Source of the DNA: Dichotomocladium elegans
Lineage: Eukaryota > Mucoromycota > Mucoromycetes > Mucorales > Lichtheimiaceae
NCBI GenBank assembly: GCA_025716815.1
Contig: JAIXMN010000026.1
Location: forward strand, 310,001-374,000
Length of the DNA stretch: 64,000 nucleotides
Direction of reading: 5' to 3'
Of the stretch, positions 44,913 to 58,252 are shown piece by piece. A program made the translations under genes and the position numbers. Position 1 is the stretch's first letter; every line of letters begins with the position of its first letter. The notes beneath the pieces were generated by a model. The model worked only from the letters and a program-made list of their open reading frames with translations, had not been told where the DNA came from and ran no database searches.

Positions 44913-45795
44913 ATGGCCAATTCGCTGTTAGTATCACCTTCGCGCTCATACGATGCGGAATAGTGGGGTTGAAAGGACTGAATCCTTCGTATATATACTT
45001 TTTGTATGATTGCAATCGTGTAGTATTCCTTCGGAATATCAGGAGTTTAACGGCACCGCTCCGTACACTGTTGATCTCGGCAATGACGAGTCTGAGCTTT
45101 GGCTGATCCGAGTACCTGAAAATGTACGGATTGATATCGCTGCTATTGGTTTTAGATTGGGAGGATTCGGCAGCTGGTTCTTACAATGTCTTTTGCCTAT
45201 TAGGTGACAGAGGAACAATTGAAGAATATCAAAATACCCATTCCGATGTCAGACAAGGAGCAGAACGACGATAGCGACGACGAAGACGAAGAAGAGGATG
45301 ATGAAGAGGAGGAGGCAAAGGCACTGGCAACAATTTCAGATAACAAAGGAAGCACGTACTCGCTCTATAAAGTGCCAGACAATGTTGATAACGGGATCGG
45401 AGGTCAGGAGATGGCAGGTTTGACGGTGATGCTGCCCGCAAATGGCAAACTTGCGTTTGCAAGCAAGCCTGTCAAGAAATACTTCGTTCTTGATGAAGAG
45501 ATCAACGTTCCTGATTCAAGAGAGGCAGCTGAGGCGATTCTTGCGAAGCCCTTGATTCCTCGGCCACAACCTGAAGGATTGAAGATGCGATTCAAGCCGT
45601 ACGGATTTGATACAGGTAAATGCATGCTGAAATGGGGTAGGGATGAAGGTAGTCAGTGGGGCCCTAACATGTATCCTCGCTTTGAAAATAGGTGCACCAA
45701 CAACGCAACCCGAAAAAGAACCAAAGAAGAGAAAGCGTGAGCATGAGAAGGAAAAGAAGGAAAAGAAGAAAAAGTCAAAGAAGACATCAGCATAG
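44913..45795 (+). CDS. RNA polymerase I subunit RPA34-like
   Basis: A34.5 forms with A49 the TFIIF-like heterodimer of RNA polymerase I. The exons are 44913-44926, 45024-45123, 45204-45615 and 45692-45795 (209 residues). The N-terminal YTVDLGNDESELWLIRVPEN and EEQLKNIKIPI look like the family's dimerisation part. A strongly acidic Asp/Glu run follows at about residues 52-70. KKYFVLDEEINVPDS and PEGLKMRFKPYGFDT match the conserved C-terminal region, and the protein ends in a Lys/Glu-rich tail, which is typical. The first exon is only 14 nt and was fixed by phase and the ATG. The family assignment rests on remembered motifs and overall charge pattern, so it is less certain than the other housekeeping genes. 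Confidence 0.7.
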
Positions 45796-47830
45796 TATAA
45801 TCCTGCCCTTAACCAATGTACATCGACCCTTGCACGCCCTTCCCTCTCCCTCCCTCATACAACACACAACCTCATAATACATTTATTTTCTGTATAAAAA
45901 AGGTCTTTTTCTTCCGAGAAAAGAAATTCTGGCGTTATAGTAGCAGATAATTAGGAGCGCTTGGGCAACAGAGTTTGGGCAGCTGCCCTTCCAGTTGCAT
46001 TGTCGGATAACAGGAAATTCAATGTAGAGAACCACCCCTGAGAGGACTACGTGCAGTAAAAATGCTACTTAGCCCGCCCTTGCTCAGCAAAGGAATAGAA
46101 AACTACATACGAACTTGGCCTTGGATGGTATGTTGACCTTGGACATGCTCCTCAACTTTACGCAACGCTTGCCCTTCCACATCGTCTATCTGATTATCCC
46201 CATTTATCATGCATGGTTCTGCTTCTAACTCCTACCCCGACGCATCCCATTAAGATTTTTGGTTCCCCTCAGATATGACATACTGCGTTCTTCTACTTGA
46301 CGCATATGCAAGGATGCTTCCTCCATACACGTCTTGCTCTCCTATTGATTGCAGTATGCATATCTTTAAACGCTTGCCCTAATGCTGACCTAGTTTTGTC
46401 AGTACATGCCATCATTTTCTTTTTCAAAAATTATGAGAAACAAGTAAATTTTTAACGTGTGCCTGCATACTCTTTCTTCCATCTTCCTGCTCCCTTGCCC
46501 ATTATCATCCTCCCCATTCCGGACATGCGCTTGTCCGGAGTTAGGAATGAAGAAAGGGACACGAATGAGATGCTGCTGGTGGTGGATGCGTTCCATTCTA
46601 TTTATCCATGATTCAGCTCATGGGAGTTTAATCAAAGCAAAGCAGCGCGCCATTGTGGCATGATGTATGTAACCGACAATCAATCAAGAAGCAGGCACAT
46701 GCTTCAACATTGTCGACGTAGCATGGACAAAGAAAATAAACATGCAATACTGTGCGTGGCGGCTCAGATGCGCCTAAGCATGATCAAGAGAGATAGAGCG
46801 AGCGAGCGAGCGAGCGAGCGCGAGAGAGAGAGAAAGAGAGAAAGATCAAGTTCCTTGCTCTTTTTAGTAAAAGGAGAGAAAGAGACGGCCGATCAGAGTG
46901 AGTCCACAAAACAAAGGGGCTATCGGATGAGCTGTCCAAACGATAGGCGATTGTGCGATATATCCCTTTATGTGATATTGCGCAGGTGATGATCATCTCA
47001 TTATTGATATTTTATTGGGGTTTTGATGACCGAGGGGAGAGCCATGTCGCCGTTGTTTCAAGGCGCGCCTATACAGGATGACGCAGGAGGAGACCCATAC
47101 AGGACGGGATCATCTTTGTTTTAGAACAAGAGGTAAGCATTTTTTGCCTGAAACACTCTTCTATCAGCGCGGATGAAGGAGGTTCGTAAATTAGTTTCAT
47201 TTGCGGCCCAGCAGCGCACACACATACACATACATACATATATAGATGTAAATACATACACGTACACACACACACACACACACACACCCGCACATACACA
47301 CGTGTAAAAAGCAAGGGGAATCAAGAGGATGTGGATCATCTCGCTCATCAGGGCATCTTCTTTCCGACCGACTCATTATTGTCGATGGTAATAATGGCAC
47401 TGCCACAATACCCAGCGACAAACATCGTTTCACAGCTGTGGCGTTACTTGGGTACGACGAGAATAGAATAGAATGGAGTTTCATGCATAGACAACCAACT
47501 AAAGAAGGGAGATCTGGGCTCAGGATCAGGTGGATATTGTTGTTGTCAAGTATCACATTGCTTGGACGCGCCTTTTCCCTCGTTGGGTCTAGGGGCTAAC
47601 CGCAGGGCCTATTGAGATCTAGAGAATGCAGGAGCGGGTCACTTACTCTGGCTGGTTTGGAACCAACCGAGGCATATGCAAGTATGAAAGCGGAGGTTGG
47701 GTTCAAAGAGAAGGAACAATGGAGCATAGCATAAAACGCTCCGTCCCGTATTTGGCAGATCTCCATTAAAATATAGAGCCGAATCTCGTTTTCTTCAAGG
47801 ACACACACTTCTTCTTCTTCTTCTTCGGTC
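45796..47830. other. Two-kilobase intergenic stretch with microsatellites, no supported gene
   Basis: Simple repeats are (GAGC)6 at 46796-46820 followed by GA-rich sequence, and (AC)12 at 47264-47287. Short open frames exist on both strands, none with motifs. The last part is the promoter of the cyclin gene; a TTC run near 47811-47826 lies just before its ATG. Confidence 0.5.
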
Positions 47831-48816
47831 ATGTCCTCTTCTCTGCAAAGCCTTTCTTTCAATCATCTCCCAGATTTCTGTGCCATATTTGTGCCATCCA
47901 TCTGGTCATCTAACAAACCATTTCGGCTCAGTACCACCTTCAGAATCTTCTGCCACAAACTTCTCAGGACAACCCAGATCTCGACTGCCTGTGCACTGCT
48001 CGCCCTCTTGTATATTCACAGACTCCGCTCAGCCTATCCGACAATACAGGCATCCATCGGGTCCGAGGTCAGACTATTCACCACCGCCCTAATTCTCGCC
48101 AACAAGTTCCTGGACGACAATACTTTTACCCATAAGGTGAGCGAGGAAGAAAAGAGAGGCGAGGCGAGCATCATTCGTCTGATAGTTTATTTTGCTAGAC
48201 ATGGTCAGATGTATCCGGGATTCCTGTTGGGGAGTTGAATATTATGGAAATCGAATTCTTATCCGCCCTTGATTATACCATTTATGTTCATCACACACAG
48301 TTCTTCGCATGGGTGGCACAGTGTCAATCCTACAGCTGTACCTCATTAAGCATGTCAATTCCTGCTGCAGTGACTACGACGAATACAGCTTTTAGTGCTT
48401 CTGCAGCTGCCACTGCCGCTGCTACTGCCACTGCTACTGCTACTGCTACTGCTATCCTCACCACGACCAAAAACCTGAAGCGCTCTGCTGCAGCAATGAC
48501 CGCTCCATACCGCCGACTTCCTTCAAAGCGTCAGCACCTTCAAAAACATCATGTGCCGCGCACGCCACCCGATGAAACATTCTCTCGCCAGCCGCCCACA
48601 ATCATTGCCTCTGTAATACAACCACGGCAACAACAACAACAACAACCGGTCTTGAGTTGGTCTTCTTCATCCTCTGCCGTTGCATCTTCTCGCCACGCGG
48701 CAACACCATCCACCATCGCATCTTTCGTCGTCGCGTCTCCAATGCCATTCACATCTGCTGCTCCTACCATGATCTATCCGTCGGTCTTAGCGTCCCGCAT
48801 TCAGTGCTTAGATTGA
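47831..48816 (+). CDS. PCL/Pho80-type cyclin
   Basis: This gene encodes a predicted partner of a Pho85-like cyclin-dependent kinase. The exons are 47831-48136 and 48199-48816 (307 residues). The cyclin box covers about residues 10-150: LPDFCAIFVPSIW, FRIFCHKLLRTTQISTACAL, ALLYIHRLRSAYPTI, VRLFTTALILANKFLDDNTF, then across the intron KTWSDVSGIPVGELNIMEIE and FLSALDYTIYVHHTQFFAW. The C-terminal half is low complexity, with Ala/Thr and Gln runs, and has no further domain. The order of these segments (LANKFLDDNTFTHKTWSDVSG) is diagnostic of the Pcl group. Which of the phosphate, morphology or cell-cycle branches it serves cannot be told. Confidence 0.88.
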
Positions 48817-50528
48817 TAAGATCCTTGCTAATCTCTTTTAATTAGATCCCACCGCCTCTTCTTTCCCATGTGTACATAAAACGCAATTATCACGCTCTTT
48901 TTTGTATTATAAAATAAAAAAATCAAATATATTTACGAGCACACGCACACATACACGCACTTATGGGTAGATCTTGTCTGAATGTTGGTTTATTTCTGTA
49001 TAGATACATACAAGTTCACACGCTGGCAAGCAGTCATAGAAGCTCATCAGACTTGGTTAAGCGTGGTGTTCGAAAAGACTCAAAGCCAAGCAAGCAAGCG
49101 AACTTTTGAGTGCGGCGAGGTGTTTGTCTCCCGCATGGCGAGACCTTTTGCATTGCAAGATAAACTTAAAACGCCAAACACAAGAGTTTATTGCTTTTTG
49201 GGTGCGTCCCATTTATTCTCCTTATGCAGTCTTATTCTGCCTCCCCATTCCGTGACCCGGATCAAACCTTTCAAAGAGTGGGCTGAGTTTATACTCCAGC
49301 AGTCAATAGAAAACACACCCTCACACATACATAAAAGACACACATGCACAGGATGTGTGTATGAGGAGGGGGTGGGCAATCAGCGAAGAAAAGGAGGACC
49401 AGGAAGCTAGACTCCCATCAATGAAGCGTGTAGTGTATTTCATAAACCATGGGGACCTGGATTTGCTCTTTATCTACAAGTGGGGTCTGTTCTTCAGCGT
49501 GGGCGCGCGCGCATACCCCGCTCGTGCTACGTTGTTTGCCTTTTCCCCCCTCCCTCCTTCAACTAAAAAATAAAAATGGCTGCTTTTGTTTACCTTCGAA
49601 GCGTGTACAGTCCTAGAATCGGACAGACACATCAAGAAATACTGACATGGCAGCCGCGAGTTCAGCACTGGTGGCTCCTCATCCCTTCTCCTCTTCTCAT
49701 ACTTTTGCTCTGCCCAATTAAGCCGAGCCTCAGCCCTGGGTTCTTGCCGATTGCCGGTATAAGAAAAAGGAGCACCAGACATATCGGCCCTCAACTTTTA
49801 ACACCCCTCCCTCAAAAGTGGAAACCGGTTGTTCCTGATTTTCCATGGACTGGAGGTTAATTTCTCGGTAAAGCAATCTGCTTCTAAAATTGGACCCGCG
49901 CCACGATGGAGATGCCTTCCTCTTCCACAACTTTTCTTGTTACGCCTAAAGCGTGGGTCAGATCATGGTTTTTAGATCAAAAAAGTGAGTTCTCCTTTTT
50001 ACGTCTCCGCCGTCGTTCGCCGTCCCGAGGGAAGTAGTGGGAAGGCGGGGCATAGTCAAACTATATACAATTGTTTTGCTGGACGGGGTAAAAACACCTC
50101 TTTCTGTCTTGAATCAATGCCCTGTTCACGAACAAACGTTTTGATTATCAGTGCTGCTTTTTTTTCCTGATATCATAATACATGCATTCAATTTCGCTTC
50201 ACCACAACACATACACACGCAGAGAGAGAGGCGAAATAATAAATTCCCTCGTGTTACTCGACTCCACGCATTCCAAGAATTCAACATGTAGCACAAACTG
50301 TTCGTTGCAACCCAAAAATAACGTTGCATCATGTCTATATTTATAAAGTACATCTCTTGGACACTTCTATCAAAAAGATAAAGGCTCGCTGCTGTACTGC
50401 GGATACCATCCTCTTTCTCTCTCTCTCTCTCTCTCTTTTTCTTTATATATCCCCCTCTTGGCCCTCCCCTCTTCGCTCCTTAGATCAACTCCCGTCCGTT
50501 CTATTTGACACACGCTTATCGGCACAGC
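48817..50528. other. Intergenic stretch between cyclin and chitin deacetylase, no supported gene
   Basis: A 142-codon plus-strand frame at 48982-49410 lacks motifs and a good context. CA-rich words (48940-48960, 49310-49345) and a CT run (50414-50436) are the only structure seen. The 3' end is the chitin deacetylase promoter. Confidence 0.45.
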
Positions 50529-51748
50529 ATGGTTCACAAAATCACTCTCACCACGGCCATTTCCTTGGCTGCCATTGCAACCATTGTCAACGCCCAGGCA
50601 CCGGCTCCTACTTTCCAGTTCAAGGAGACCTACCCAGAGCCGTTTGTCGTCCCTACGCCGAAACAAGAATGGCTCGATTTGATCAAGAATGCGACCATTG
50701 CAAATGCCCCGGTTTTGACCGTTGATGCCAATGGATGTATGTAAAATTTTCCTTGATTATGTTCCTTTATACCTTTCACCGTGGATGGAGGTTTTGGTTT
50801 TTTCACACATGCACACTTTCTCTTGTAGCACCAGCCATGCCCGCAGGTCAACAAGGCGATCCGTACTGTGTATGGACATTCACCAACTGCCTTGGCCCTG
50901 ATGACCTTTATACCTGTCCTCCGGGCCAATGGGGCTTGACTTTTGATGATGGCCCATCCGAATTTAGCGGGGAGCTTTACGACTATCTCGACAGGATCAA
51001 CAAGAAGGCGACCTTTTATATGGTCGGCGGCCAGGTAGTGCGATTCCCTGCGCTCGCGAAGCGTGCCTACGATGCCGGCCACGAGATCGCGATGCACACG
51101 TGGTCGCATAGCTACATGACGACATTGACGAACGAGCAGATCGTTGCCGAGCTCAAGTGGACCGAGCAGGCCATTAAGGAGGTGACCGGCGTCTCACCAA
51201 AGTACTTCCGCCCCCCTTTTGGTAACATCGACAACCGTGTCCGCGACATTGCGAAGGCGCTCGGCTTCACTGCTGTGATCTGGTCGGTTGACACCAACGA
51301 CTGGTACCTCCAGAGCGACCCTACTTTTAACCCGGCCTGGATTACCGGTAACGTCTCGTCGTGGGCTTCCACGGCTGCCACCCAGGGCGGTGTTTCTCTG
51401 TCGCACGATCTCTATAACCAGACCGTCAAGGCTGCGCTTGAATACATCCCTACCCTCAACGAGGCCTTTGCGCTCAAGACGGTTGGTCAATGTAATAACC
51501 AGGTCGCTTATAAGGAGGGTGCAGGCAATGTGAATGTCACCGGCCCAGCTGTTTCCGCCTCCGCGTCCGTTCCTGCTTCTTCGGCCGTGGTGTCATCATC
51601 CAAAGTCGCCCCTGGCGCTTCCCCATCCTCCTCCACTGTTGGAAAGCCCTCGTCCGACCAGCAAGGTGCTGCTGCGCGTGCAAGTGTGATGTCCACTGCT
51701 GGCTTCCTTTTGGTATTTACTGCTGCTGCTGCCCTTATGTCTTTCTAA
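50529..51748 (+). CDS. Chitin deacetylase (carbohydrate esterase family 4), GPI-anchored
   Basis: This enzyme removes N-acetyl groups from chitin to form chitosan in the cell wall. The exons are 50529-50736 and 50829-51748 (375 residues). Residues 1-22 are a signal peptide ending VNAQA. The NodB domain carries all five motifs: TFDDGPSE (Asp 109 and Asp 110), HTWSHS (metal-binding His 159 and His 163), RPPFGNID, the D-x-x-DW segment WSVDTNDWYL, and SLSHDLYN. A Ser/Ala/Pro-rich linker of about 70 residues and a hydrophobic C-terminal tail (FLLVFTAAAALMSF) indicate GPI attachment. The start gives a clean signal peptide; an upstream TTG in frame was ignored. Codon use is markedly C-ending, suggesting strong expression. 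Confidence 0.94.
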
Positions 51749-53408
51749 GCATATTTTCTCTCTCGGTTGGAAAAAAAGCACACACAACTATCGTCATGTA
51801 CACGTACTGTTCTATTACTACTGTTCCCCTTTTACTGTTGCACTCCGTTGTTGTACCTTTTATTTTCTTCTGTGAAATCATCTCAGTTCTCTACACACCC
51901 ATAATAAAAGATATCACAGAACGTTCTCTCAAATCATCCTTCCACTGTCCGACAGTGATAGTACGTAGTCCTCGTAGTCTGGAGGACCGGGAAAGAGAGG
52001 TGGGGCGCGGATAAAATATCCCGAAGAGCTTCCCTCGTTTTATAGATTGCTGCTATGACTTATATACACGCTATCCATCTTCCCCTCCCCTGACAAAAGG
52101 ATTCGTTAGAACAATGTTAAATAACAGATCGTTTCAATGGATTCAAATTCTTATTTTGTGTCATTGCAGAAAGGCTGACTTTTTTGTTTGTTTGTGTGTA
52201 TATATTGCAAGCGTGCGTTGGCACGAGGGAGAAAGGCGATCTCACGAGAAGCAGTTCGATGTCGTTGCCTAATTTGAAATGACCAAATTCAGCACCGGGA
52301 AGATCAACTAGTTTGGTAACTGTGAATACCATATTTTGTGTGTGTGTGTTTTTTTTTACTCCCCATCGTTCTCATTAAGATGGCAAGTGGACCGTTTGTT
52401 CCCTGTCAGCAGACATTCGCCCGCACCACCCCCCTAAAGGAACGGCGGAGTTAGATCGAGATTTTTTAGAGAGCCTTGTGCGACATCGAAGTACCACAAC
52501 CTTGTCTACCCATATTCCTATTCGTTTCTAGGTTTGGCATGGCCCGTTGCCTGTGCGTGAATATATATAATTGATTCTTGATGTACACTGTAGTCTAAGT
52601 GATGCATACTTTATGCAAGGAGCCAGCAACATTGATAAAAACTGGAGTTTGAATCATCGGACTCACCCCTTCATGGTTAGCCTTACGTCATCGACGTCCT
52701 TTGAAGGGAGATAAAGCAAACTAGACGAGAACAGCATTGGGGAGGGGTGAGGATTAGGCCGTGCCAGGATTTTTCGATCACCATGGAGAGAATGTTTGCC
52801 TAGTATATTCGGTTATGGCGTGTTCAATGCGTTACAATTTGGGTGGAAAAGAAGAAGAGTGCTTTCATTGGGGTAAGGGGGTGTGGAGCTTTCTGCAGCT
52901 GCAGGTGGTTCTGGACGATGTCGTCATTGAAGGGTTCTTTTTCGAGTCTGGCACTTTCCGAATTAGGTCTGTAGTACAAAATGGTCGGCTGCATTTTTAA
53001 TACTAAAGTTTTACAAAGAAACCCAAAGCTAGAAATAGTTTAATGCGATGTATTGTGGTGCCTTATTCGCCGGCGTTGGATGAATGTTGGATTGACTTAA
53101 GATCCAGAACGTGACGGGGACAAATGTGAACGATCGACATGTCTCATAGCCGATTAGAGTTTTTTTTTCCTTTTTTTGTAGAAAGACTACGGAAACCCAG
53201 ACGCCCCAATCCCGATCGTCATCGGGATCAGTTAGTGTGCAGGAACTACAAAAAGCTACCATATCGTCTCCCCCTCCTCTTCTCCTTTTCCTCACCTTGT
53301 TGCGTCTGAGAACCGCCCGTTCGGACACTCACATTCATATAAAAGAAAGCTGCGGAATATACACACGCTCTGCATTTCTTATTCATTCATTCGCAAAAAC
53401 ACAACGCC
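51749..53408. other. Intergenic upstream of hybrid kinase copy 2, no supported gene
   Basis: Short frames on both strands (for example minus 52332-52117 and minus 53328-53029) show no motif or splice-consistent extension. The stretch contains the promoter of the kinase gene at its 3' end. Confidence 0.45.
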
Positions 53409-56400
53409 ATGCCAAGCACAACATCGAGTGGCGGCGGATCGGTAGCTGACTCAATCGGAATAGCGTCGGCCAATCTGGCCAGCAAATTGCATATCCCAGG
53501 CTACCATTTTAAAAACGTCAACTCGCCATGGTTTGGCCAAAATGACAATGTGTGCCATTTAAACGGTTACCGGTTAGACAGTGCGAATCTCGGTCATTGA
53601 CTTTTTGACAGAGAAATGACTGACGCCTGTTCTAAACGTAGTTTATCAGATAAATCCGCAGTAGTTGCCAAAGTCTCTACACTTAATTTGCAGCTCGAGC
53701 GAGAGTTTTATACCATTAAACAGCTCTATTCCTGCCCGGATGGATCGGCGTGCTTGGGTAAAGGCGGTGGTTTTGGTGGTGCCTTATTATTTAATTTTAA
53801 CTTCCGCTGACGGTCTATGTTTTACCATTTTTAGTCCGCCCGTACGAATACATTAATTTACCCAGCGGTCTGGCTGTGGCCATTTATGCAGACGAAGGCT
53901 ATGATCTCTCTACTACGGGTGTTTCCGACGATCTCGGCACCTTTTTACACTTTGCCATCCAGTGCACCGACATTCTCGAATTCATTCATCGCCAAAATAC
54001 GATACACACCGAAATCAGTCTCAAGGCCTTCCAGTGGCGGGGAGCCGACACACGCGTTAAGCTTTGGAACTTTGGCGGTGGCGGTTCATTTGACAAGTTA
54101 ATGACGAGCGAGGGCTGGCGAAAAACCACAGCAAATCGTAGCCAGGCAGGTCTTCTCAACATGCTAACGTACATGAGCCCCGAGCAGACGGGCCGTACCA
54201 CCTACACGGCCGATCATCGCTCGGACATATATTCCTTGGGTATCGTCTTCTTTGTCCTTCTGACAGGCAGCTCCCCATTTGATGGGGGACCGCTCGACGT
54301 ACTCAACGGTATTCTCAGCAAGCGAATTGCGCTCGTCCATGAACTACAAATGACCGTTCCAGAAGTCTTGTCCCGCATTGTCGAAAAAATGACAAATAAG
54401 GCCCCCGATGACCGGTATGCGAGCATGCATGGCGTCCGATGCGATCTTAAGGAGTGTTTTGAACGTCTGACGTCAACAGACTCTGAGGTGAGTTTGAGAG
54501 CCCTCCTTCCCTCCACCTGCAACCCGAATGATTCATAAAACAGCTTTTTTAGTCAATTCCTCCTTTTCCACTCGGCCAAAATGACATTGCCTCGGTATTT
54601 ATGCTGCCAAAGTCCATGTTTGGGCGCCAACCGCTCCTATCCGAGATGATATTTATCGTTGAAGGATTTATCAACCAATACAAACCGGTTCGACTGCGAG
54701 GCGGTGGCAGCGTAAAATCAAATAATAACACCTCCATCGACCTGAGTACAAGATCATATAATAACATGTCGGCTGACCTGAATGTACTACCTGATCCATC
54801 CGACGACCTGGGCAGGTCCACAACATCCCAAAGCTTTGCAAGCAACGTCGACGGTAGCGAGATATCTAGCTCCAGCAGCAGAGTCAACTGTGGAACTAGA
54901 AAGGCACCAACCATCGTTGGACTTTATGGCCCTGGCGGCATTGGTAGGTCTTACCCCCGTCAATGAAATAGGGATCATGTTTTTTTCGATTTACGGCTGA
55001 TTTTCTTGCAGGAAAGTCAACGCTTCTCACTGCAGTGCAACCGCTAGCACGACGGCATGGGTAAGTTTTAGCTGTTTGACCATCTACCCCTCCGATTCAT
55101 TAACGACAACACCGGTGATTGGGAAATTATGTAGTTATGTTGCTATATCCAAATTTGATTCCAGAAACAGAACCCCCTACGCTGGGCTCCTGCGTCTCCT
55201 CTCCCAAGTCCTACAGCAGATCTTGTCTGAGCCGGAAGATCAAATTGAGCTGTTTTATGCTCATCTCAAATATTGTCTTGGGCAGCAGATCTCTAACTTG
55301 GGACTCTTAACCGAGCAGGTGCCTGAACTCAATCCATTTTTGGACTCGGCATGTCCAGAAGAGAAACAGGTGGTCACGCCAGAAGAAAAACTCGAGGTTC
55401 TTCTGGACAACGTCGAGGTGTGCCAGCGATTCCATAATATTTTTGTAGAGGTGCTGCACACCATGGCGAAGTGGGAGATGATCACGATTGTGAGTTTCGC
55501 TTAAGACAAATTAGAAAGAGTCTGAAGAAAGCTAATACTATCTTTTCTAGTTCTTAGATGATCTCCATCAGGCGGGTAAGCTGGCGTTGGATGAAGCGTG
55601 AGAGACACACCTTTCTTTATTGATTCAGAGTACTGTGTAGACGATGCATCTATCGAGCTTCTGGAATCGCTCGTCACATCCAGAATGAATATTCTTCTCT
55701 TCGTATCATACCGTGACCAGGAGATCTCGGGAAAGCAATTTGGTCTCCTGGGTGACAGCAATCATGCGAACACCCACTTTCTTCACGTCAATCCGCTCGA
55801 CATAGATGCGCTTATCGACTATGTTTGCGATACCCTTCATCGATCTCGCGATACCTCCCGAGATTACATCATGCCACTTGTCGAAATGGTCTATAGACAG
55901 GCCAAAGGCAATGCTTTTTATACTGCTCAGCTTCTGCGGACGCTCGAGCGAAGGAAGCTCATTTATTTTAACTGGGAGAAGAACGAGTGGGAATACGACA
56001 TGGTCAAGATTGAGAACGGCACATTTCTGGATATGCAATCTGAGCTCGACGCAGCCTTTATGATTGCGCGGCTGCGGGAGCTATCGCGCGACGGACAGGA
56101 GTTCTTGAAGTGGGCATCGTTTGTGGGCGACACGTTTTCATGGAACACGGTCAAGACGTTGATGATGGGGTCCGATATTGAGGAGAGTGACATGAGCACG
56201 GACGGGAGCGTGATCTCGGATGGTACCGATAGGACGCCACGCGCGCAGCAGCAGCAGCAGCTCCCTATCCTCCTCAGCGAAAACAGCGACCGGTGTTCGA
56301 GTTCTACCGTCGTTACAGCCGAAGAAAGCCGGTCCCATCAATCCTCTAGTCGTCGAACGGGCGTGCATCGCCCATACGACCCAATCAGCGGTCTCCATGA

Positions 56401-58212
56401 TGTTCTACAGGAAGGCTATGTGATTCCCATTGGTGATGATGAGTTCAAATGGAGCCACGATCGAATCGCTCAGGCCGCGGGCGAACTTGCCAATCCAAAG
56501 GCGCGAAGTAAGATCCATCTCAAGATTGCACAATATCTGATGCAAGGTAAAAAAGACAAAAGCGATCCGCCCGGATGGCTTCAATTTGCGTGTGTCTGTG
56601 TGAATAACCACATGCAATGTAGAGAAAAAAGTGAATACGTTTCTTGCAGCGAACCATCTGTTGAAATGCCCCGAGTTGCTCTTGACGATCGAGGACAAGG
56701 AACCTTACCAAAGCCTGATGGTCGACGCCGGTCAAAAAGGCCGCCAGTCAGGTGCTCACACGATGGCGTTCTCTTTTTATACTATGGCCATCATGTTAAA
56801 CAATCCGGTCAATGAGTGGCATGAGGAGAATCATGCCAAATCGCTCAACCTCTACACAAACGCTCTTGTCCTAAGCTGGGTGGTAGGTGACCACACCAAG
56901 ACGTTGTATTACGCAGATATCGTGTTCAGGCACGGAAAAACCCCCCTCGACCGCAAGGTAGCCTATCAGATCCAGTCTCGGTATTTTCTTGGTCGCCAGA
57001 TGCAGAAAAAAGGCCGGGACATGCTCCTGGAGTGTCTCGTCGACCTTGGAGACGATAGTAACTACATGGGATCAAAGAGCGAACTTGACAAGGAGTACCA
57101 AAAGCTGAAAGAGAACGTTGAACGGATCGGTATGGATAAGATTGTCGATATCGGGTCATGCAATGATCCACTTATCAGAGCCCGAGTTGAGGTGATTGAA
57201 GAACTGTAAGGAAGAGAGTAAAAAGATTGGGGGGATGTCTTTCATCAGTTGATTGTCTGACATACGCGCACAGTATCCTGATTTATTACTGGACCGATCA
57301 GAAACATCGGATGTATTTGCTGGCCATTGCTGTCCTTAATCTGGCATTGGAAAAAGGCATTACGCCCGTTATCGGATCCGTATGTTGCTTTGTGGGCATC
57401 GGTTTGATTGAGGAGTATAACGATTACGGGTATGCTGAGAAAATCGGCTGCCTTGGAATCAGTATCGCCGAGCATTTTGGTGGAGCCTACGAAAAGGGCC
57501 GTGCGTACCAGAGTTACGGTGCGTTCATGAGCCAGTGGAGGTCACACACCCGAGAGGCCTTGCCTATTCTGCGCCTTGCCAGCCAGTTCTGCTCTTCGTC
57601 TGGTGATCGAATCTATGGCCAGCATAGCCAGATACATACATCATGCGCCCTCTTTGCCATCGGAACCCAACTTGGCGACGTGCTGCCCGTTGCTGAGCGG
57701 TGTTTTGAGGATATAAATGCATGGTCATCGTCCTCATCGAACAACGCGGTTCTGGCCATGTCCCTTGTCCGGACCATCAAGGCCCTCCAGGGCCGTACGT
57801 ACTGGGAAGCGGGCAAAGTGTTTGATGGAGACGATGGCTTCACCGATGAGCATTTTCTCAGCGAGAGCATCCACTCTGCGTCCATCCATGGCATTCTGCT
57901 GTGCTGGTACAATGCGTGGAAGATCGTGCCCCTCACACTCTATGGCCACTGCGAAGAAGCCTCGGCCGTTGGCCTTAGCATCTTTGAGACACTGGGCTCG
58001 CATCCATGCACTCGTCATGTCCGGTTGAGCCTCATGTACTACTCGCTCGCACTTATTGAGATTGCTCGGCAGGTCCCGGCAAGGCGTGACGAGTGTCTCA
58101 GGCAGGTGAAGCTCAACCAAGATGCTCTTTACGAGTGGGTGGAGCACAGCGAAATAAACTTTGCCATGTGTTGGACGGTTGTGGAGGCAGAAGTAGCATC
58201 GCTCGGTGACAG

Positions 58213-58252
<40 letters not shown>

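Noticed and set aside
48982..49410. 142-codon plus-strand frame between cyclin and chitin deacetylase
   Set aside because: No motif, composition dominated by neighbouring simple sequence, and no sign of splice-linked exons.
50505..50528. In-frame TTG start upstream of the chitin deacetylase ATG
   Set aside because: A normal ATG at 50529 gives a clean signal peptide; fungal nuclear genes rarely start at TTG.
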